Origin: Alteribacter keqinensis
GTDB lineage: Bacteria > Bacillota > Bacilli > Bacillales > Salisediminibacteriaceae
Direction: 5' to 3'
DNA length: 64,000 nucleotides
NCBI RefSeq assembly: GCF_003710255.1
Contig: NZ_RHIB01000002.1
Location: forward strand, 372,001-436,000
Numbering within the stretch: the first letter of the stretch is position 1; every line of letters begins with the position of its first letter. The notes under the pieces are model-generated. The model did not search any database, had not been told where the DNA came from, and saw only the letters and a program-made list of their open reading frames with translations. The position numbers and the translations under genes were made by a program. Shown piece after piece: positions 53,371-62,260 of this stretch.

Positions 53371-54393
53371 TTACTGCTGCATAATTAACTGCTGGAACTG
53401 CTGCATGACTTCTTCCTGATTTTCAGCAGACCATTCAAAGTCGTAATCGACCATTGGGATCTCTGAAGAGTCTACAAGACCTTCAGGAGGATCAATATCC
53501 TCACGAATGGAACGACGGTTAAATTCTTCTACAATCATTTCCTGTACATCCTCACTCACTAAGAAGTCCATAAACTCCTGTGCTTCTGCACTGTTCTTTG
53601 AATCCTTCACGAGTGCCATGCCATCCGGAACTGCTGACGTTCCCTCTTCAGGGTAGGCTACATTAACGGGAGACCCGCCGGCAATGTAACGGTGAGCTGC
53701 TTCTTCAAGGGTAATTCCGATCGGGAATTCACCATCTGCAATACCTCTGAATACCATACTCGATCCGGAAAGCATCGTACCGTCAAGGTTCTCCACGAAA
53801 CGCTCAACAAAATCCCAACCCTTTTCTCCGTTTTCTTCATAGGCAAAAAGCATCGTCACGAGCTGTGTATAGGAAGATCCTGAGCGGCCTGGATCCGTGT
53901 AGGCAATTTTCCCTTTCCACTGCTCATCCAGAAGGTCTTCCCAGCTTGTAGGTGCATCCTCTTCACTGACCATCTCTTCGTTATACATAATGACCATCGG
54001 TAAAGCGGAGAAGCCTGTCCAGTGGTTCGTAGGGCTCTTATATTCCTCCGGTATGCTGTCATCTTCACTTGTTACATACGGTTCAAAATAATCATTGTAG
54101 GCTTCGAGGGACTCGGCACCTCCGCCCCAGAACACGTCACCACCCGGATTGTTTGATTCAGCCTGTACCCGGTTCAGTAACTCCCCTGTTCCGCCGGTTA
54201 CAAGGTCCACCTCAATCCCGGAACGCTCCTGAAATTCTCTTACAATCGGGTTGATAATTTCAGACTGGTGCGGTGAGTAAACGGTTACAACATTTGATGA
54301 GCTTTCTCCGCTTGCATCATCCTCTGCGCCGCAAGCAGCTGCAAAAACCGTTAATACTGCAAGAGACGAAGCCAGAAACCCTGCCTTTTTCAT
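53371..54393 (-). CDS. AfuA/FbpA-like solute-binding lipoprotein
   Basis: 340 residues, lipobox VFAAAC (Cys21). Motifs: VVTVYSPHQSEIINPIVREF, GTGELLNRVQAESNNPGGDV then FWGG, and GIADGEFPIGITLEEAAHRY. The iron-binding twin Tyr of FbpA is not evident. The GTGELL...NPxGDVFWGG pattern is that of the AfuA/HptA branch. Family knowledge: Actinobacillus AfuA binds hexose phosphates and Staphylococcus HptA takes part in glucose-6-phosphate sensing. The same ligand class is proposed here because a phosphoglucomutase gene and a YesM/YesN pair are close. Confidence 0.8.
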   Translation of the reverse strand: MKKAGFLASSLAVLTVFAAACGAEDDASGESSSNVVTVYSPHQSEIINPIVREFQERSGIEVDLVTGGTGELLNRVQAESNNPGGDVFWGGGAESLEAYNDYFEPYVTSEDDSIPEEYKSPTNHWTGFSALPMVIMYNEEMVSEEDAPTSWEDLLDEQWKGKIAYTDPGRSGSSYTQLVTMLFAYEENGEKGWDFVERFVENLDGTMLSGSSMVFRGIADGEFPIGITLEEAAHRYIAGGSPVNVAYPEEGTSAVPDGMALVKDSKNSAEAQEFMDFLVSEDVQEMIVEEFNRRSIREDIDPPEGLVDSSEIPMVDYDFEWSAENQEEVMQQFQQLIMQQ

Positions 54394-54544
54394 AATAAAT
54401 CCCCCTTTAATGTAGTAATACGTTTTCCTTGTAATCTATCGTAGCAGGTCTGAAACTGATTTTAATGTTGTAATCTTTCTGAAAAAGTATGTTTTTTTTC
54501 CTGTATGCCAAACTTCTATTCCAATTACCATTTCAGCCGGCAAA

Positions 54545-54783
54545 AGGGCTGGGACAGAAGTGTTTTAGTCAACGAGAATCCGAACAAATAACATACGGTG
54601 CAAACAAGTCGCTCCTGAAATATACTCCGCTTTCCGCGGAAAGCTGGTGAACCTCCTCGTGCTGCGCACTGTGGGGTCTCACCTTTGCTTTTTCATTCCG
54701 CAGGAGTCTACGTATATTTCATCCGCTATGTTCGCGTATTGTTCGGATTTTCAGCTAAACACTTTCTTTATGTCCCAGCCTCT
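54545..54783. repeat. Dispersed GAGACTGGGA-type palindromic repeat, copy B
   Basis: About 239 bp. Ends GGCTGGGACAGAAGTG and, on the other strand, GGCTGGGACATAAAG are inverted. It aligns along its whole length with copy A at 8664-8899. It lies between the binding-protein promoter region and the EEP gene. No ORF. Confidence 0.8.
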
Positions 54784-54795
54784 TAAACGCACTAT

Positions 54796-55698
54796 TTATC
54801 TTCCATTTTCATAGGGTCTGCTTCTGTCCAATGTAAACTCGATTAGAATCGGCAGGTGATCAGATACACTTGTATGAATCACTCTGGCATTCTGGTATTC
54901 TAGGTCTTTATCCGAAAAGATGTAATCAATTCTAGCATTTGGTTCTGTTACTTCACCAGTCTCAGGATCCACATAAGGTGCAGGAAAGGTGTAGGCATCA
55001 TTTAACCCTAGGCTCACAAAGACATCATCGAATCTTTCTTCCATTAAATCTATTTCCTCGTCACCGGGATAAGCATTGAAATCCCCTACGATAATACTTG
55101 GTTTATTGTCTTCATCTACAATATCAAAGATCTCCTGAATGTTAACCAGCCGCTCCACTTCTTTTAATCCTAAATGTGTATTGAAAAAGCGAATATGGTT
55201 TCCTTTTACATTGATTACTGTTTCCAGTAACCCTCGCTGTTCATTGTGTTCACCTTCAATAACCATGAGAGTGAGAAGGTGATTTTGCGAATCAATGATT
55301 GGATACTCACTTAACACAGCGGTTCCATACTGACGGTTGGGATCTCCCTCTTCTAACGGCTCCCGGTCAAGGTTTGCCCCATACACATAATGCATATCAA
55401 GACGTTCTGCGAGCCATTTCGCCTGATCTTCAAAATCACTTCGGTCGGACCAATGACGGTCTACTTCCTGAAGACCTATAATCTCAGCACCGGATTCTTC
55501 AATCTCCGTTGCGATTCGTTCCAAATCCATGACTCCGTCCATCCCTCGGCCATGAGCAATATTAAATGACATTACGTCCACGTTTACTTCATTTCCCCTT
55601 GGAGTATCGGCGCTTGCCTGGTGGTTGACGGGAATGATAAATGAAAACAGCAAAGCAACTGCGAAAAAGACTATTAATCCTTTTTTTCTTGTTTTCAA
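54796..55698 (-). CDS. Secreted endonuclease/exonuclease/phosphatase-family hydrolase
   Basis: 300 residues. Sec signal peptide (GLIVFFAVALLFSFIIPVNH; likely cut after QASA). EEP fold motifs: VMSFNIAHGRG (metal Asn), IIGLQEVDRHW (catalytic Glu), FFNTHLG, IIVGDFNAYPGD and SDHLPILIEF (final Asp-His pair). Such secreted enzymes cleave phosphodiesters or phosphomonoesters, for example phospholipid head groups. Its place between the AfuA-like importer and the two-component genes suggests that it frees phosphorylated sugars or phosphate outside the cell; this is inference. Confidence 0.85.
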   Translation of the reverse strand: MKTRKKGLIVFFAVALLFSFIIPVNHQASADTPRGNEVNVDVMSFNIAHGRGMDGVMDLERIATEIEESGAEIIGLQEVDRHWSDRSDFEDQAKWLAERLDMHYVYGANLDREPLEEGDPNRQYGTAVLSEYPIIDSQNHLLTLMVIEGEHNEQRGLLETVINVKGNHIRFFNTHLGLKEVERLVNIQEIFDIVDEDNKPSIIVGDFNAYPGDEEIDLMEERFDDVFVSLGLNDAYTFPAPYVDPETGEVTEPNARIDYIFSDKDLEYQNARVIHTSVSDHLPILIEFTLDRSRPYENGR

Positions 55699-55848
55699 CT
55701 CAATCGCTCCTTATCCTTTTTTAGTAGTCAAACAACGAGTGGCACGTATAAAAACCAGAATTGAAACACCACAAAGGTTCCTTAGTAAACCGAAAGGACC
55801 TCAACACACCTCCTAAAACGTGGTAGAATATAGTCATTCTATCATTTT

Positions 55849-55862
55849 AGTAAGCGCTTTCT
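55849..55862. promoter_or_regulatory. Possible cre site upstream of the sensor kinase
   Basis: AGTAAGCGCTTTCT matches the CcpA cre consensus at 12 of 14 positions, 131 bp before the kinase start. Weak on its own. The rest of 55699-55992 shows no gene. Confidence 0.35.
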
Positions 55863-55992
55863 TGTGGGGTGTTTTTTCGAGATTAGTATGATTATTTTCC
55901 ATAAAGTGCTATAAATGAGAAATACAGTTCCAACGATTCGGGCCGTTGGTCACATTTGGAAAAAGAACGGGAAAAGAAGGAGGAATGGGAGG

Positions 55993-57768
55993 ATGATTCG
56001 TCGTTTTTTGAGTTTAAATTTGCGAACCAAGTTAATTGCCCTGATTATTGTTACGGCATTTATCCCCGTCTCCTTACTCGGTCTGTTTTCCTACAACTAT
56101 GTAACAAAACTGATGCAGGAAGAAATCAGTGAAGGTGAACTGGAGCGGCTTAAGCAGGTGAACAATAACCTGACTTATTTTATAAACGATGTTGAGCAGT
56201 TGTCTCTCTTTCTCTATAAAAATGAGGAGATTCAGGAGATTTTAAATAAAGATCCTTACCGGAGCCCGGAGGAAAAGGATGAAGACCTGCAACAAATAGA
56301 GCGCCTCTTTGAAACAGTCATGGGGGCCAAAAACTGGGATGTGAGCATTTACATCATCGGAGCCAACGGAGACCGTTATTTTTCCACCCAGCACCTGCCT
56401 CCTCACTACAATCACATCCGGGACAACTGGGGCGCCTTCAGAAAGGCCCAGGCGGCTGACGGAAAAAACATCTGGGATACCCACTATTCGATCAGGCCTG
56501 AGGAAATGCAGGAGGTGGTTCTGACATCCGGCAGAATGCTTCATGACCACAGTACACAAGAACCTCTTGGCTACTTAATGATCGATATTTATGAATCAGC
56601 ACTCTCGGACATTTATGCCACGGGAGGCAAACACCTTAACGATCAGCTGTTTTTATTAGATGAACAGGGCTATATCATCTCAAGCCAGCCGAATAAAGAG
56701 ATTGTGGGTACCCGTCTGAGCTATGATTTTTTACCCCGTGTCATCCAGGGCGATCAGGGTTTCTTTGAAGCAGAGTGGGAAAGTCAGGCCTCTGTTCTCA
56801 CCTATGACACGGCTGAAGATACGGGCTTTAAAATTGTCAGTCTTACACCTATCGGACTGATTCATGAAAAGAACAGTCTGATCAGAAACCTTACTTGGAG
56901 CTTTGCCATACTGGGAATTATCATCTCATCCTGGCTCGCTTATTTCCTGTCCAAAACGGTCACTGATCCTTTGTATAAAGTGATGAAAGTCATGAGAACG
57001 GTGGAAAAAGGGGACCTGACAGCCCGCTTTGCACCGAAGTACAACGATGATATCGGCATATTCGCCCGCCGCTTTAACCGGATGCTTGGAAGGGTGAACA
57101 AGCTGATTCAGGAGAATTATGAGAAAAAGATCCGTTTGAAAGAGTCCGAGATTAAAGCTCTCCAGGCTCAAATTAATCCTCATTTTTTATATAACACACT
57201 TGAAACCGTCAACTGGATGGCACGTTTACATGGTGCAAAAGAGATTAGCAAGCTGGTGGTCTCACTGGGGGAAATTATGAGATATTCCATCAAACGGGGG
57301 GACGACCTTGTTCCTTTGGAAGAAGACATTAAACAGCTTAAAAATTACCTGAATATTCAAGAAGTCCGTTACCGGGACCAATTTAACATTCATATGCATG
57401 TAGATGAAGAAGCAAAGAAAGCGCTCATCCCTTCCCTTCTGCTGCAACCTCTTGTAGAGAACGCCATCAGCCACGGACTCGAAGGAAAAGTGGAAAAAGG
57501 TAATCTTTCCATTACGATTACGGTGATTTCAAACAGCCTGCAAATTATCGTTGAAGATGACGGGGCAGGTATAGACAGTAAAACGTTAGACAGGATCAAT
57601 CTGGAAAAACCATTACAATCTAAAGGAACAGGAATAGGACTTCAAAACGTCAAACGAAGAGTGTTTTTATATTACGGAAATGATTTTACATGGCATATTG
57701 AAACGAAGGAAAACGAAGGAACAAAATTCTCCATAACCTTGCCCGCCTACAGGGAGGAATCCGCATGA
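55993..57768 (+). CDS. YesM-type sensor histidine kinase
   Basis: About 591 residues. First membrane helix near 12-35, extracellular sensor (dCACHE-like) to about 295, second helix (FAILGIIISSWLAYFL), HAMP, His_kinase domain with the phospho-accepting His in QINPHFLYNTLE, and an ATP-binding HATPase domain (NAISHG, DDGAGI, GTGIGLQN). I chose the ATG at 55993 because AAGGAGG lies nine bases upstream; the frame opens at 55915. Its stop overlaps the next gene. Similar to YesM and HptS. It probably reports an extracellular sugar or sugar phosphate. Confidence 0.92.
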   Translation: MIRRFLSLNLRTKLIALIIVTAFIPVSLLGLFSYNYVTKLMQEEISEGELERLKQVNNNLTYFINDVEQLSLFLYKNEEIQEILNKDPYRSPEEKDEDLQQIERLFETVMGAKNWDVSIYIIGANGDRYFSTQHLPPHYNHIRDNWGAFRKAQAADGKNIWDTHYSIRPEEMQEVVLTSGRMLHDHSTQEPLGYLMIDIYESALSDIYATGGKHLNDQLFLLDEQGYIISSQPNKEIVGTRLSYDFLPRVIQGDQGFFEAEWESQASVLTYDTAEDTGFKIVSLTPIGLIHEKNSLIRNLTWSFAILGIIISSWLAYFLSKTVTDPLYKVMKVMRTVEKGDLTARFAPKYNDDIGIFARRFNRMLGRVNKLIQENYEKKIRLKESEIKALQAQINPHFLYNTLETVNWMARLHGAKEISKLVVSLGEIMRYSIKRGDDLVPLEEDIKQLKNYLNIQEVRYRDQFNIHMHVDEEAKKALIPSLLLQPLVENAISHGLEGKVEKGNLSITITVISNSLQIIVEDDGAGIDSKTLDRINLEKPLQSKGTGIGLQNVKRRVFLYYGNDFTWHIETKENEGTKFSITLPAYREESA

Positions 57769-58883
57769 CAACACTATTAATTGTTGATGACGAATGGCTT
57801 ATACGCGAGGGCTTATTAAAAACAATCCCCTGGTCAGAATGGGGGATCAATGTACTCGGAGCAGCTTCAAATGGAAAGGAAGCGGCTTCTCTTATCGCAC
57901 TTCACGAACCCGATATCCTGTTAACGGACATACGTATGCCCGGGATGGACGGACTGGCGTTAATGGAGCACTGTTCAGAGAGATATCCCGACATGAAAAG
58001 CATCATCCTGACAGGTCACAATGAATTTGAATATGCCCAAAAAGCATTGAAGCTGGGAGCCAGGGATCTGCTGTTGAAGCCGACGGACGAAAATGAGCTT
58101 CAATCAACGATGGAGAAAATACTCGGAGAGCTTGAAACAGACCGCAGTGAAAAGAAAGACATTATATCCCTCCTCGCAAGGGAAGTTGTGTCTCACCCTA
58201 CAGCGGAAAACATCGCTCGTCTGAATGATTATTTCTCTCCCTCTCCTCCATTCGGTTTCGTTATTGTGGACCTGAAGGAATCCTGTGAGGAAGTTACCGA
58301 TCACTATACTGACTTTGCCCATCTCAATATAAGTGCAGACCCCACTAAACTGGAACTTCTTATCTATAACATTACTGACAGCAGAAGCTGGCCACAGCAT
58401 ATCGAATCGCTGTTATCGACCCTTAAGCCACAAACGGCAGGAGTAAGCTCAGTCTCCTCTTTAATAACTGACTGGTCCCGTCTGTATGAGGAAGCCAAAT
58501 GGGCAATCGAACAAACGGACCTGGCCAATGAATCCGGATATACGCTGTACCAAAGTACACAGTTTACGGTAGATATTACAAAAGCCGTGCACTACATAGA
58601 CGCCAACATTAACCTGCAATTAAACCAGGCCGAGCTTGCGGATTTTTTTCACATCAGCACCAGCCAGTTCAGCAAGCTGTTTAAACAGCTCACCGGCAAA
58701 AACTTCGTAGACTACATCACAGATAAGCGGCTCACAGAAGCTAAGCGCCTCCTCCGGGAAACATCCCTGAAAACCTACGAGATTGCAGAAAAGGTAGGCT
58801 ATACAGATTCCCGGTACTTCAGTCAGACTTTTAAAAAGAAGTGCGGGGTGACACCGAAGGAATACCGGAAACAAGAGGATTAA
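57765..58883 (+). CDS. YesN-type AraC response regulator
   Basis: 372 residues. Receiver domain with Asp8, Asp9 and phosphorylation site Asp55 (ILLTDIRMPGMDG), a variable middle, and a C-terminal AraC-type double HTH (LNQAELADFFHISTSQFSKL, KTYEIAEKVGYTDSRYFSQT). Starts ATGA over the kinase stop. The likely targets are the importer operon on the opposite strand and its own promoter; no binding site was identified. Confidence 0.93.
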   Translation: MTTLLIVDDEWLIREGLLKTIPWSEWGINVLGAASNGKEAASLIALHEPDILLTDIRMPGMDGLALMEHCSERYPDMKSIILTGHNEFEYAQKALKLGARDLLLKPTDENELQSTMEKILGELETDRSEKKDIISLLAREVVSHPTAENIARLNDYFSPSPPFGFVIVDLKESCEEVTDHYTDFAHLNISADPTKLELLIYNITDSRSWPQHIESLLSTLKPQTAGVSSVSSLITDWSRLYEEAKWAIEQTDLANESGYTLYQSTQFTVDITKAVHYIDANINLQLNQAELADFFHISTSQFSKLFKQLTGKNFVDYITDKRLTEAKRLLRETSLKTYEIAEKVGYTDSRYFSQTFKKKCGVTPKEYRKQED

Positions 58884-58916
58884 TTAAACGCTGGATACTA
58901 AGTACAGTCAAATTGA

Positions 58917-58946
58917 AAAAAAGCCCCCATATTGGAGGCTTTTTTA
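58917..58946. terminator. Bidirectional terminator between response regulator and flagellin
   Basis: AAAAAAAGCCCCCATATTGG then AGGCTTTTTTATT: AGCCCCC/GGAGGCT stem with A and T runs on both sides, suited to both converging genes. Confidence 0.8.
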
Positions 58947-58949
58947 TTA

Positions 58950-60527
58950 TTAACCTAGAAGTTGCAGAACGGATTGTGGCTGTTGGTTTGCTTGTGCAAG
59001 CATAGACTGAGACGCCTGGGAAAGGATGTTTGTACGTGTCATTTCCATCATCTCAGCAGCCATATCTACATCACGGATACGGGATTCCGCAGCTGACAGG
59101 TTCTCAGAAGCGTTGTTTAAGTTTGATATGGTGTGCTCAAGTCGGTTTTGGAACGCACCAAGCTCAGAACGCTGGGCAGATACGCTTTCAATCGCCTGAT
59201 TCAATACTTCAACGGCTGCAGAAGCATTTTCGTGTGTAGAAACATCAAGGGCAGATTCGGACTTTGCGTTGTCAGTTCCGTTACTTACATCATGGGCATC
59301 TGTGAATACAGCACCCGCATCTTTACCGCCTACACCATTGGCAGCAGCATCAGAAACTCCGCTGATTCCAAGAGCGCTTGCTCTCATATCAGCAATTTCA
59401 ATTGTCATCGATTGGCCCTGGTTTGCACCGATTTGGAAGTTGGCAGAGAATTCACTTCCTCCAACCCCTGTTACACCTCCCGTAAGCGTCTCACCACCAG
59501 CTTCACCACTAGCTTCAGTAATAGTTATTATCCCTGATGAAGCACTAGCAGTAACAAATTGTGATTCGCTTTGAAGAAGGCTAGCTAAAGCTGTAGCTTG
59601 AGAGTTAACATCAGCTCCATCAAAATCTCCTGAACCGTCAGATTGATAAGTATATGTGGTTCCTGCAATTTCAATGGCTTCACCGTCTGCAAAAGCATTT
59701 TCAATTGTTAATTCAAATACCCCTGCCTGTTCACTAATTCCTTCAACACTTTCCACATCAACAGTGAAGGCTGATACAGAGTCTCCATTAACAGCGATAT
59801 CAGTTCCTGTAGCTTGACCTGAAGACTCTGTCAGGATGATTTCAGCATCAGCCCCAGTGGCAGATTCGAACCTGCTTGCTAATGAACTTCCGTTAATTGC
59901 TTGCCGAAGGTTTTCGGCAGTCTCATTCAACGAACCAATTGTAACTTCTCCATCTTCGTTTCCAAAAGTAAACGTCTCTCCGCCAATCTCTAATGTATCA
60001 CCATTGGATGGTACTGCATCAAGCTCGAAAGAATATACCCCTGCCACTTCGGATACAGCTTCAACACTCGCTGTATTTTCAGTGATACTGACTTGACCGG
60101 ATACATCCCCACCGCCGTTTAACAAGCTTTGCGTGTTAAACTCCGTCGTGTTACCGATACGGTTGATTTCAGAAGTCAGCTGGTTCATTTCCTTTTGGAT
60201 CTCGTTACGGTCTACGTCAACGTTTGTATCGTTCGCTGCCTGTACAGCAAGTTCGCGCATACGCTGCAGGATCGAGTGTGATTCATCAAGCGCACCTTCA
60301 GCCGTCTGAATTAGTGAGATGCCGTCCTGGCCGTTACGGCTTGCCTGGTCCAAACCATTGATCTGTGCTCGCATCTTCTCGGAAATCGCAAGACCCGCTG
60401 CGTCGTCTCCCGCACGGTTGATACGAAGTCCAGAAGAAAGCTTCTCCATGGAACTTTGGTTAGCCTGTTGGTTGATTCCCATCTGACGGTGGGTGTTCAA
60501 CGCTGAAATGTTGTTGTTGATGATCAT
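58950..60527 (-). CDS. hag: Flagellin (525 residues)
   Basis: Flagellar filament protein. The conserved N-terminal D0/D1 region begins MIINNNISALNTHRQMGINQ; the C-terminal D1/D0 region ends QSMLAQANQQPQSVLQLLG. A long variable D2/D3 insert (about 160-390) is rich in Thr, Ser, Gly and acids and contains two similar stretches (NGDTLEIGGETFTFG, DGEAIEIAGTTYTYQ). It starts 64 bp behind csrA, with a CsrA-binding hairpin and AATGGAGG in the leader. Its ends are nearly identical to those of the second flagellin at 60972, so gene conversion or recent duplication is likely. Confidence 0.96.
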   Translation of the reverse strand: MIINNNISALNTHRQMGINQQANQSSMEKLSSGLRINRAGDDAAGLAISEKMRAQINGLDQASRNGQDGISLIQTAEGALDESHSILQRMRELAVQAANDTNVDVDRNEIQKEMNQLTSEINRIGNTTEFNTQSLLNGGGDVSGQVSITENTASVEAVSEVAGVYSFELDAVPSNGDTLEIGGETFTFGNEDGEVTIGSLNETAENLRQAINGSSLASRFESATGADAEIILTESSGQATGTDIAVNGDSVSAFTVDVESVEGISEQAGVFELTIENAFADGEAIEIAGTTYTYQSDGSGDFDGADVNSQATALASLLQSESQFVTASASSGIITITEASGEAGGETLTGGVTGVGGSEFSANFQIGANQGQSMTIEIADMRASALGISGVSDAAANGVGGKDAGAVFTDAHDVSNGTDNAKSESALDVSTHENASAAVEVLNQAIESVSAQRSELGAFQNRLEHTISNLNNASENLSAAESRIRDVDMAAEMMEMTRTNILSQASQSMLAQANQQPQSVLQLLG

Positions 60528-60535
60528 AATGATCT

Positions 60536-60574
60536 ACCTCCATTGTAGTTTTTCAGACCACGTCCGTGTGGTCT
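60536..60574 (-). promoter_or_regulatory. CsrA-binding leader of the 525-residue flagellin
   Basis: On the minus strand AGACCACACGGACGTGGTCT (60555-60574) is a 7-bp hairpin whose loop shows ACGGAC; the core ACACGGACGT fits the CsrA consensus ACAnGGAnGU exactly. A second GGA site (AATGGAGGT, 60536-60544) overlaps the ribosome site. This two-site layout is the known mode of CsrA repression of hag in Bacillus subtilis. Confidence 0.82.
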
Positions 60575-60590
60575 TTTATATGTAAGTCTC

Positions 60591-60821
60591 TTAAGTAGAG
60601 AACTTAACACCTTTTTCAATAAGTTCTTTTTTCTGCTTTTCCGTCAGCTGAATATTAAAATCTGTATATGACGGATGAAGCTCTTCTCTTAAAATCTCAA
60701 CTTCTCTTGGAGCCTCAATCCGCAATCTCAGCTCATCTGAATCGTCCATGATTACTTTGACTTTAATGCAATCACCAATGATGATTGATTCACCCGGCTT
60801 CCGGCCAATAACAAGTCCCAT
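60591..60821 (-). CDS. csrA: Translational regulator CsrA
   Basis: 76 residues. The core LVIGRKPGESIIIGDCIKVK, IEAPREVEILREEL is CsrA, including the RNA-contact Arg in ILREEL. It begins with an extra Gly (MGLVIGRK) and has a C-terminal extension of about 26 residues (LTEKQKKELIEKGVKFST) with charged helix character, also seen in Bacillus CsrA, which is antagonised by FliW. No fliW gene is in the window. GGGAGG precedes the ATG, and a perfect SigD-type promoter lies upstream at 60853. Confidence 0.9.
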   Translation of the reverse strand: MGLVIGRKPGESIIIGDCIKVKVIMDDSDELRLRIEAPREVEILREELHPSYTDFNIQLTEKQKKELIEKGVKFST

Positions 60822-60852
60822 ATTCTCATCCTCCCTGATGTCTTCTGTTTTT

Positions 60853-60879
60853 ATATCGACATTTTTTTACATACCTTTA
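60853..60879 (-). promoter_or_regulatory. SigD promoter of csrA-hag
   Basis: On the minus strand TAAA (60876-60879), 15-bp spacer, GTCGATAT (60853-60860). The Bacillus SigD consensus is TAAA-N15-GCCGATAT; only one base differs. Confidence 0.85.
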
Positions 60880-60936
60880 ATAAATCGAGAGTTATTTTAT
60901 TCTAAATCATTTCTTTGTCGTACCTAAGTTAAGAAA

Positions 60937-60970
60937 TTAAAAAAACAGCCCCCAAATGGAGGCTGTTTTT
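60937..60970 (-). terminator. Terminator behind the 413-residue flagellin
   Basis: On the minus strand AAAAACAGCCTCCA / TGGGGGCTGTTTTTTT stem with flanking A/T runs, directly after the stop. Confidence 0.85.
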
Positions 60971-60971
60971 A

Positions 60972-62213
60972 TTAACCTAAAAGTTGAAGAACGGATTGTG
61001 GCTGTTGGTTTGCTTGTGCAAGCATAGACTGAGAAGCCTGAGAAAGGATGTTTGTACGCGTCATCTCCATCATCTCAGCGGCCATATCTACATCACGGAT
61101 ACGAGACTCCGCAGCCGAAAGGTTCTCAGAGGCATTGTTTAAGTTTGAGATCGTGTGCTCAAGTCGGTTTTGGAACGCACCAAGCTCAGAACGCTGTGCA
61201 GATACGCTTTCAATCGCCTGATTTAATACTTCAACAGCTGCAGAAGCATTTTCGTGAGTGGTTACATCAAGAGCTGCTTCTGATCCAGTGTTTGTTGTGC
61301 CGTCAGTAACATCTGTACCCGCTGCGTAAACAGCACCCGCTGCTTTGCTTCCGACACCGTTAGCATCATCTCCAGCCACACCACTGATTCCGAGAGCTCC
61401 TGCTCTCATATCAGCTACCTCAATTGTCATTGACTGCCCCTGGTTTGCTCCGATCTGGAAGTTTGCAGAGAACCCTGGCTTCTCACCTAATGATACAGAA
61501 ACTTCTTCATCTGTATTTGTCGCTGTAGTAACTGTAATGGTATTTCCACTGCCTCCACCAGTATAATCATCGTGATCGCCAATCGCAGCTCTCAAGTTCC
61601 CGGCAGTTTCGTCAGCATCTTCACCAATTTCAAAAGTATTAGTTCCTGATGTTCCACCAGCTTCAATTGCAGTAAACCTTTCTCCATTAATCTCAATTGT
61701 TTGACCTACCGCAAAATTCTCATCAACAGTAAATGAAATAGAACTTGCATCAGAATCTGTTCCTGGCGATGGATCACCGACACTAATCTTACCAGTTCCT
61801 CCATCAAGAAGGTTTTGCGTGTTAAATTCCGTCGTGTTACCAATACGGTTGATCTCAGAAGTAAGCTGGTTCATTTCTTTTTGGATCTCGTTACGGTCCA
61901 CGTCAACGTTTGTGTCGTTCGCTGCCTGTACCGCAAGTTCGCGCATACGCTGAAGAATCGAGTGCGTTTCGTCAAGGGCACCCTCAGCCGTTTGGATTAG
62001 TGAGATTCCGTCCTGTGCGTTACGGCTCGCCTGGTCCAACCCGTTAATCTGTGCGCGCATCTTCTCGGAAATCGCAAGACCTGCGGCGTCGTCTCCAGCA
62101 CGGTTGATACGAAGACCTGAAGAAAGCTTCTCCATTGAACTCTGGTTTGCTGCCTGGTTGATTCCCATCTGACGGTGGGTGTTCAACGCTGAAATGTTGT
62201 TGTTGATGATCAT
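60972..62213 (-). CDS. Flagellin (413 residues)
   Basis: Second flagellin. The N- and C-terminal regions are nearly identical to the gene at 58950. The variable centre (about 150-245) is shorter, with one stretch (VGQTIEINGERFTAIE) like the repeats in the larger gene. It has its own SigD-type promoter (62330) and the same CsrA-binding leader. Two flagellins of different size could build composite or exchangeable filaments. Confidence 0.96.
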   Translation of the reverse strand: MIINNNISALNTHRQMGINQAANQSSMEKLSSGLRINRAGDDAAGLAISEKMRAQINGLDQASRNAQDGISLIQTAEGALDETHSILQRMRELAVQAANDTNVDVDRNEIQKEMNQLTSEINRIGNTTEFNTQNLLDGGTGKISVGDPSPGTDSDASSISFTVDENFAVGQTIEINGERFTAIEAGGTSGTNTFEIGEDADETAGNLRAAIGDHDDYTGGGSGNTITVTTATNTDEEVSVSLGEKPGFSANFQIGANQGQSMTIEVADMRAGALGISGVAGDDANGVGSKAAGAVYAAGTDVTDGTTNTGSEAALDVTTHENASAAVEVLNQAIESVSAQRSELGAFQNRLEHTISNLNNASENLSAAESRIRDVDMAAEMMEMTRTNILSQASQSMLAQANQQPQSVLQLLG

Positions 62214-62221
62214 AATGATCT

Positions 62222-62260
62222 ACCTCCATTGTAGTTTTTCAGACCACGTCCGTGTGGTCT
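62222..62260 (-). promoter_or_regulatory. CsrA-binding leader of the 413-residue flagellin
   Basis: The same AGACCACACGGACGTGGTCT hairpin (62241-62260) and ribosome-site GGA as in the other flagellin leader. The leader further upstream (GTTAAGTGCTCTATATAGAG) matches the last codons of csrA. Confidence 0.82.

Noticed and set aside
50565-54393. Iron(III) transport label for the FbpABC-like genes
   Set aside because: The binding protein lacks an evident twin-Tyr iron site and carries the AfuA/HptA-type pattern; neighbours concern sugar phosphates, not iron.
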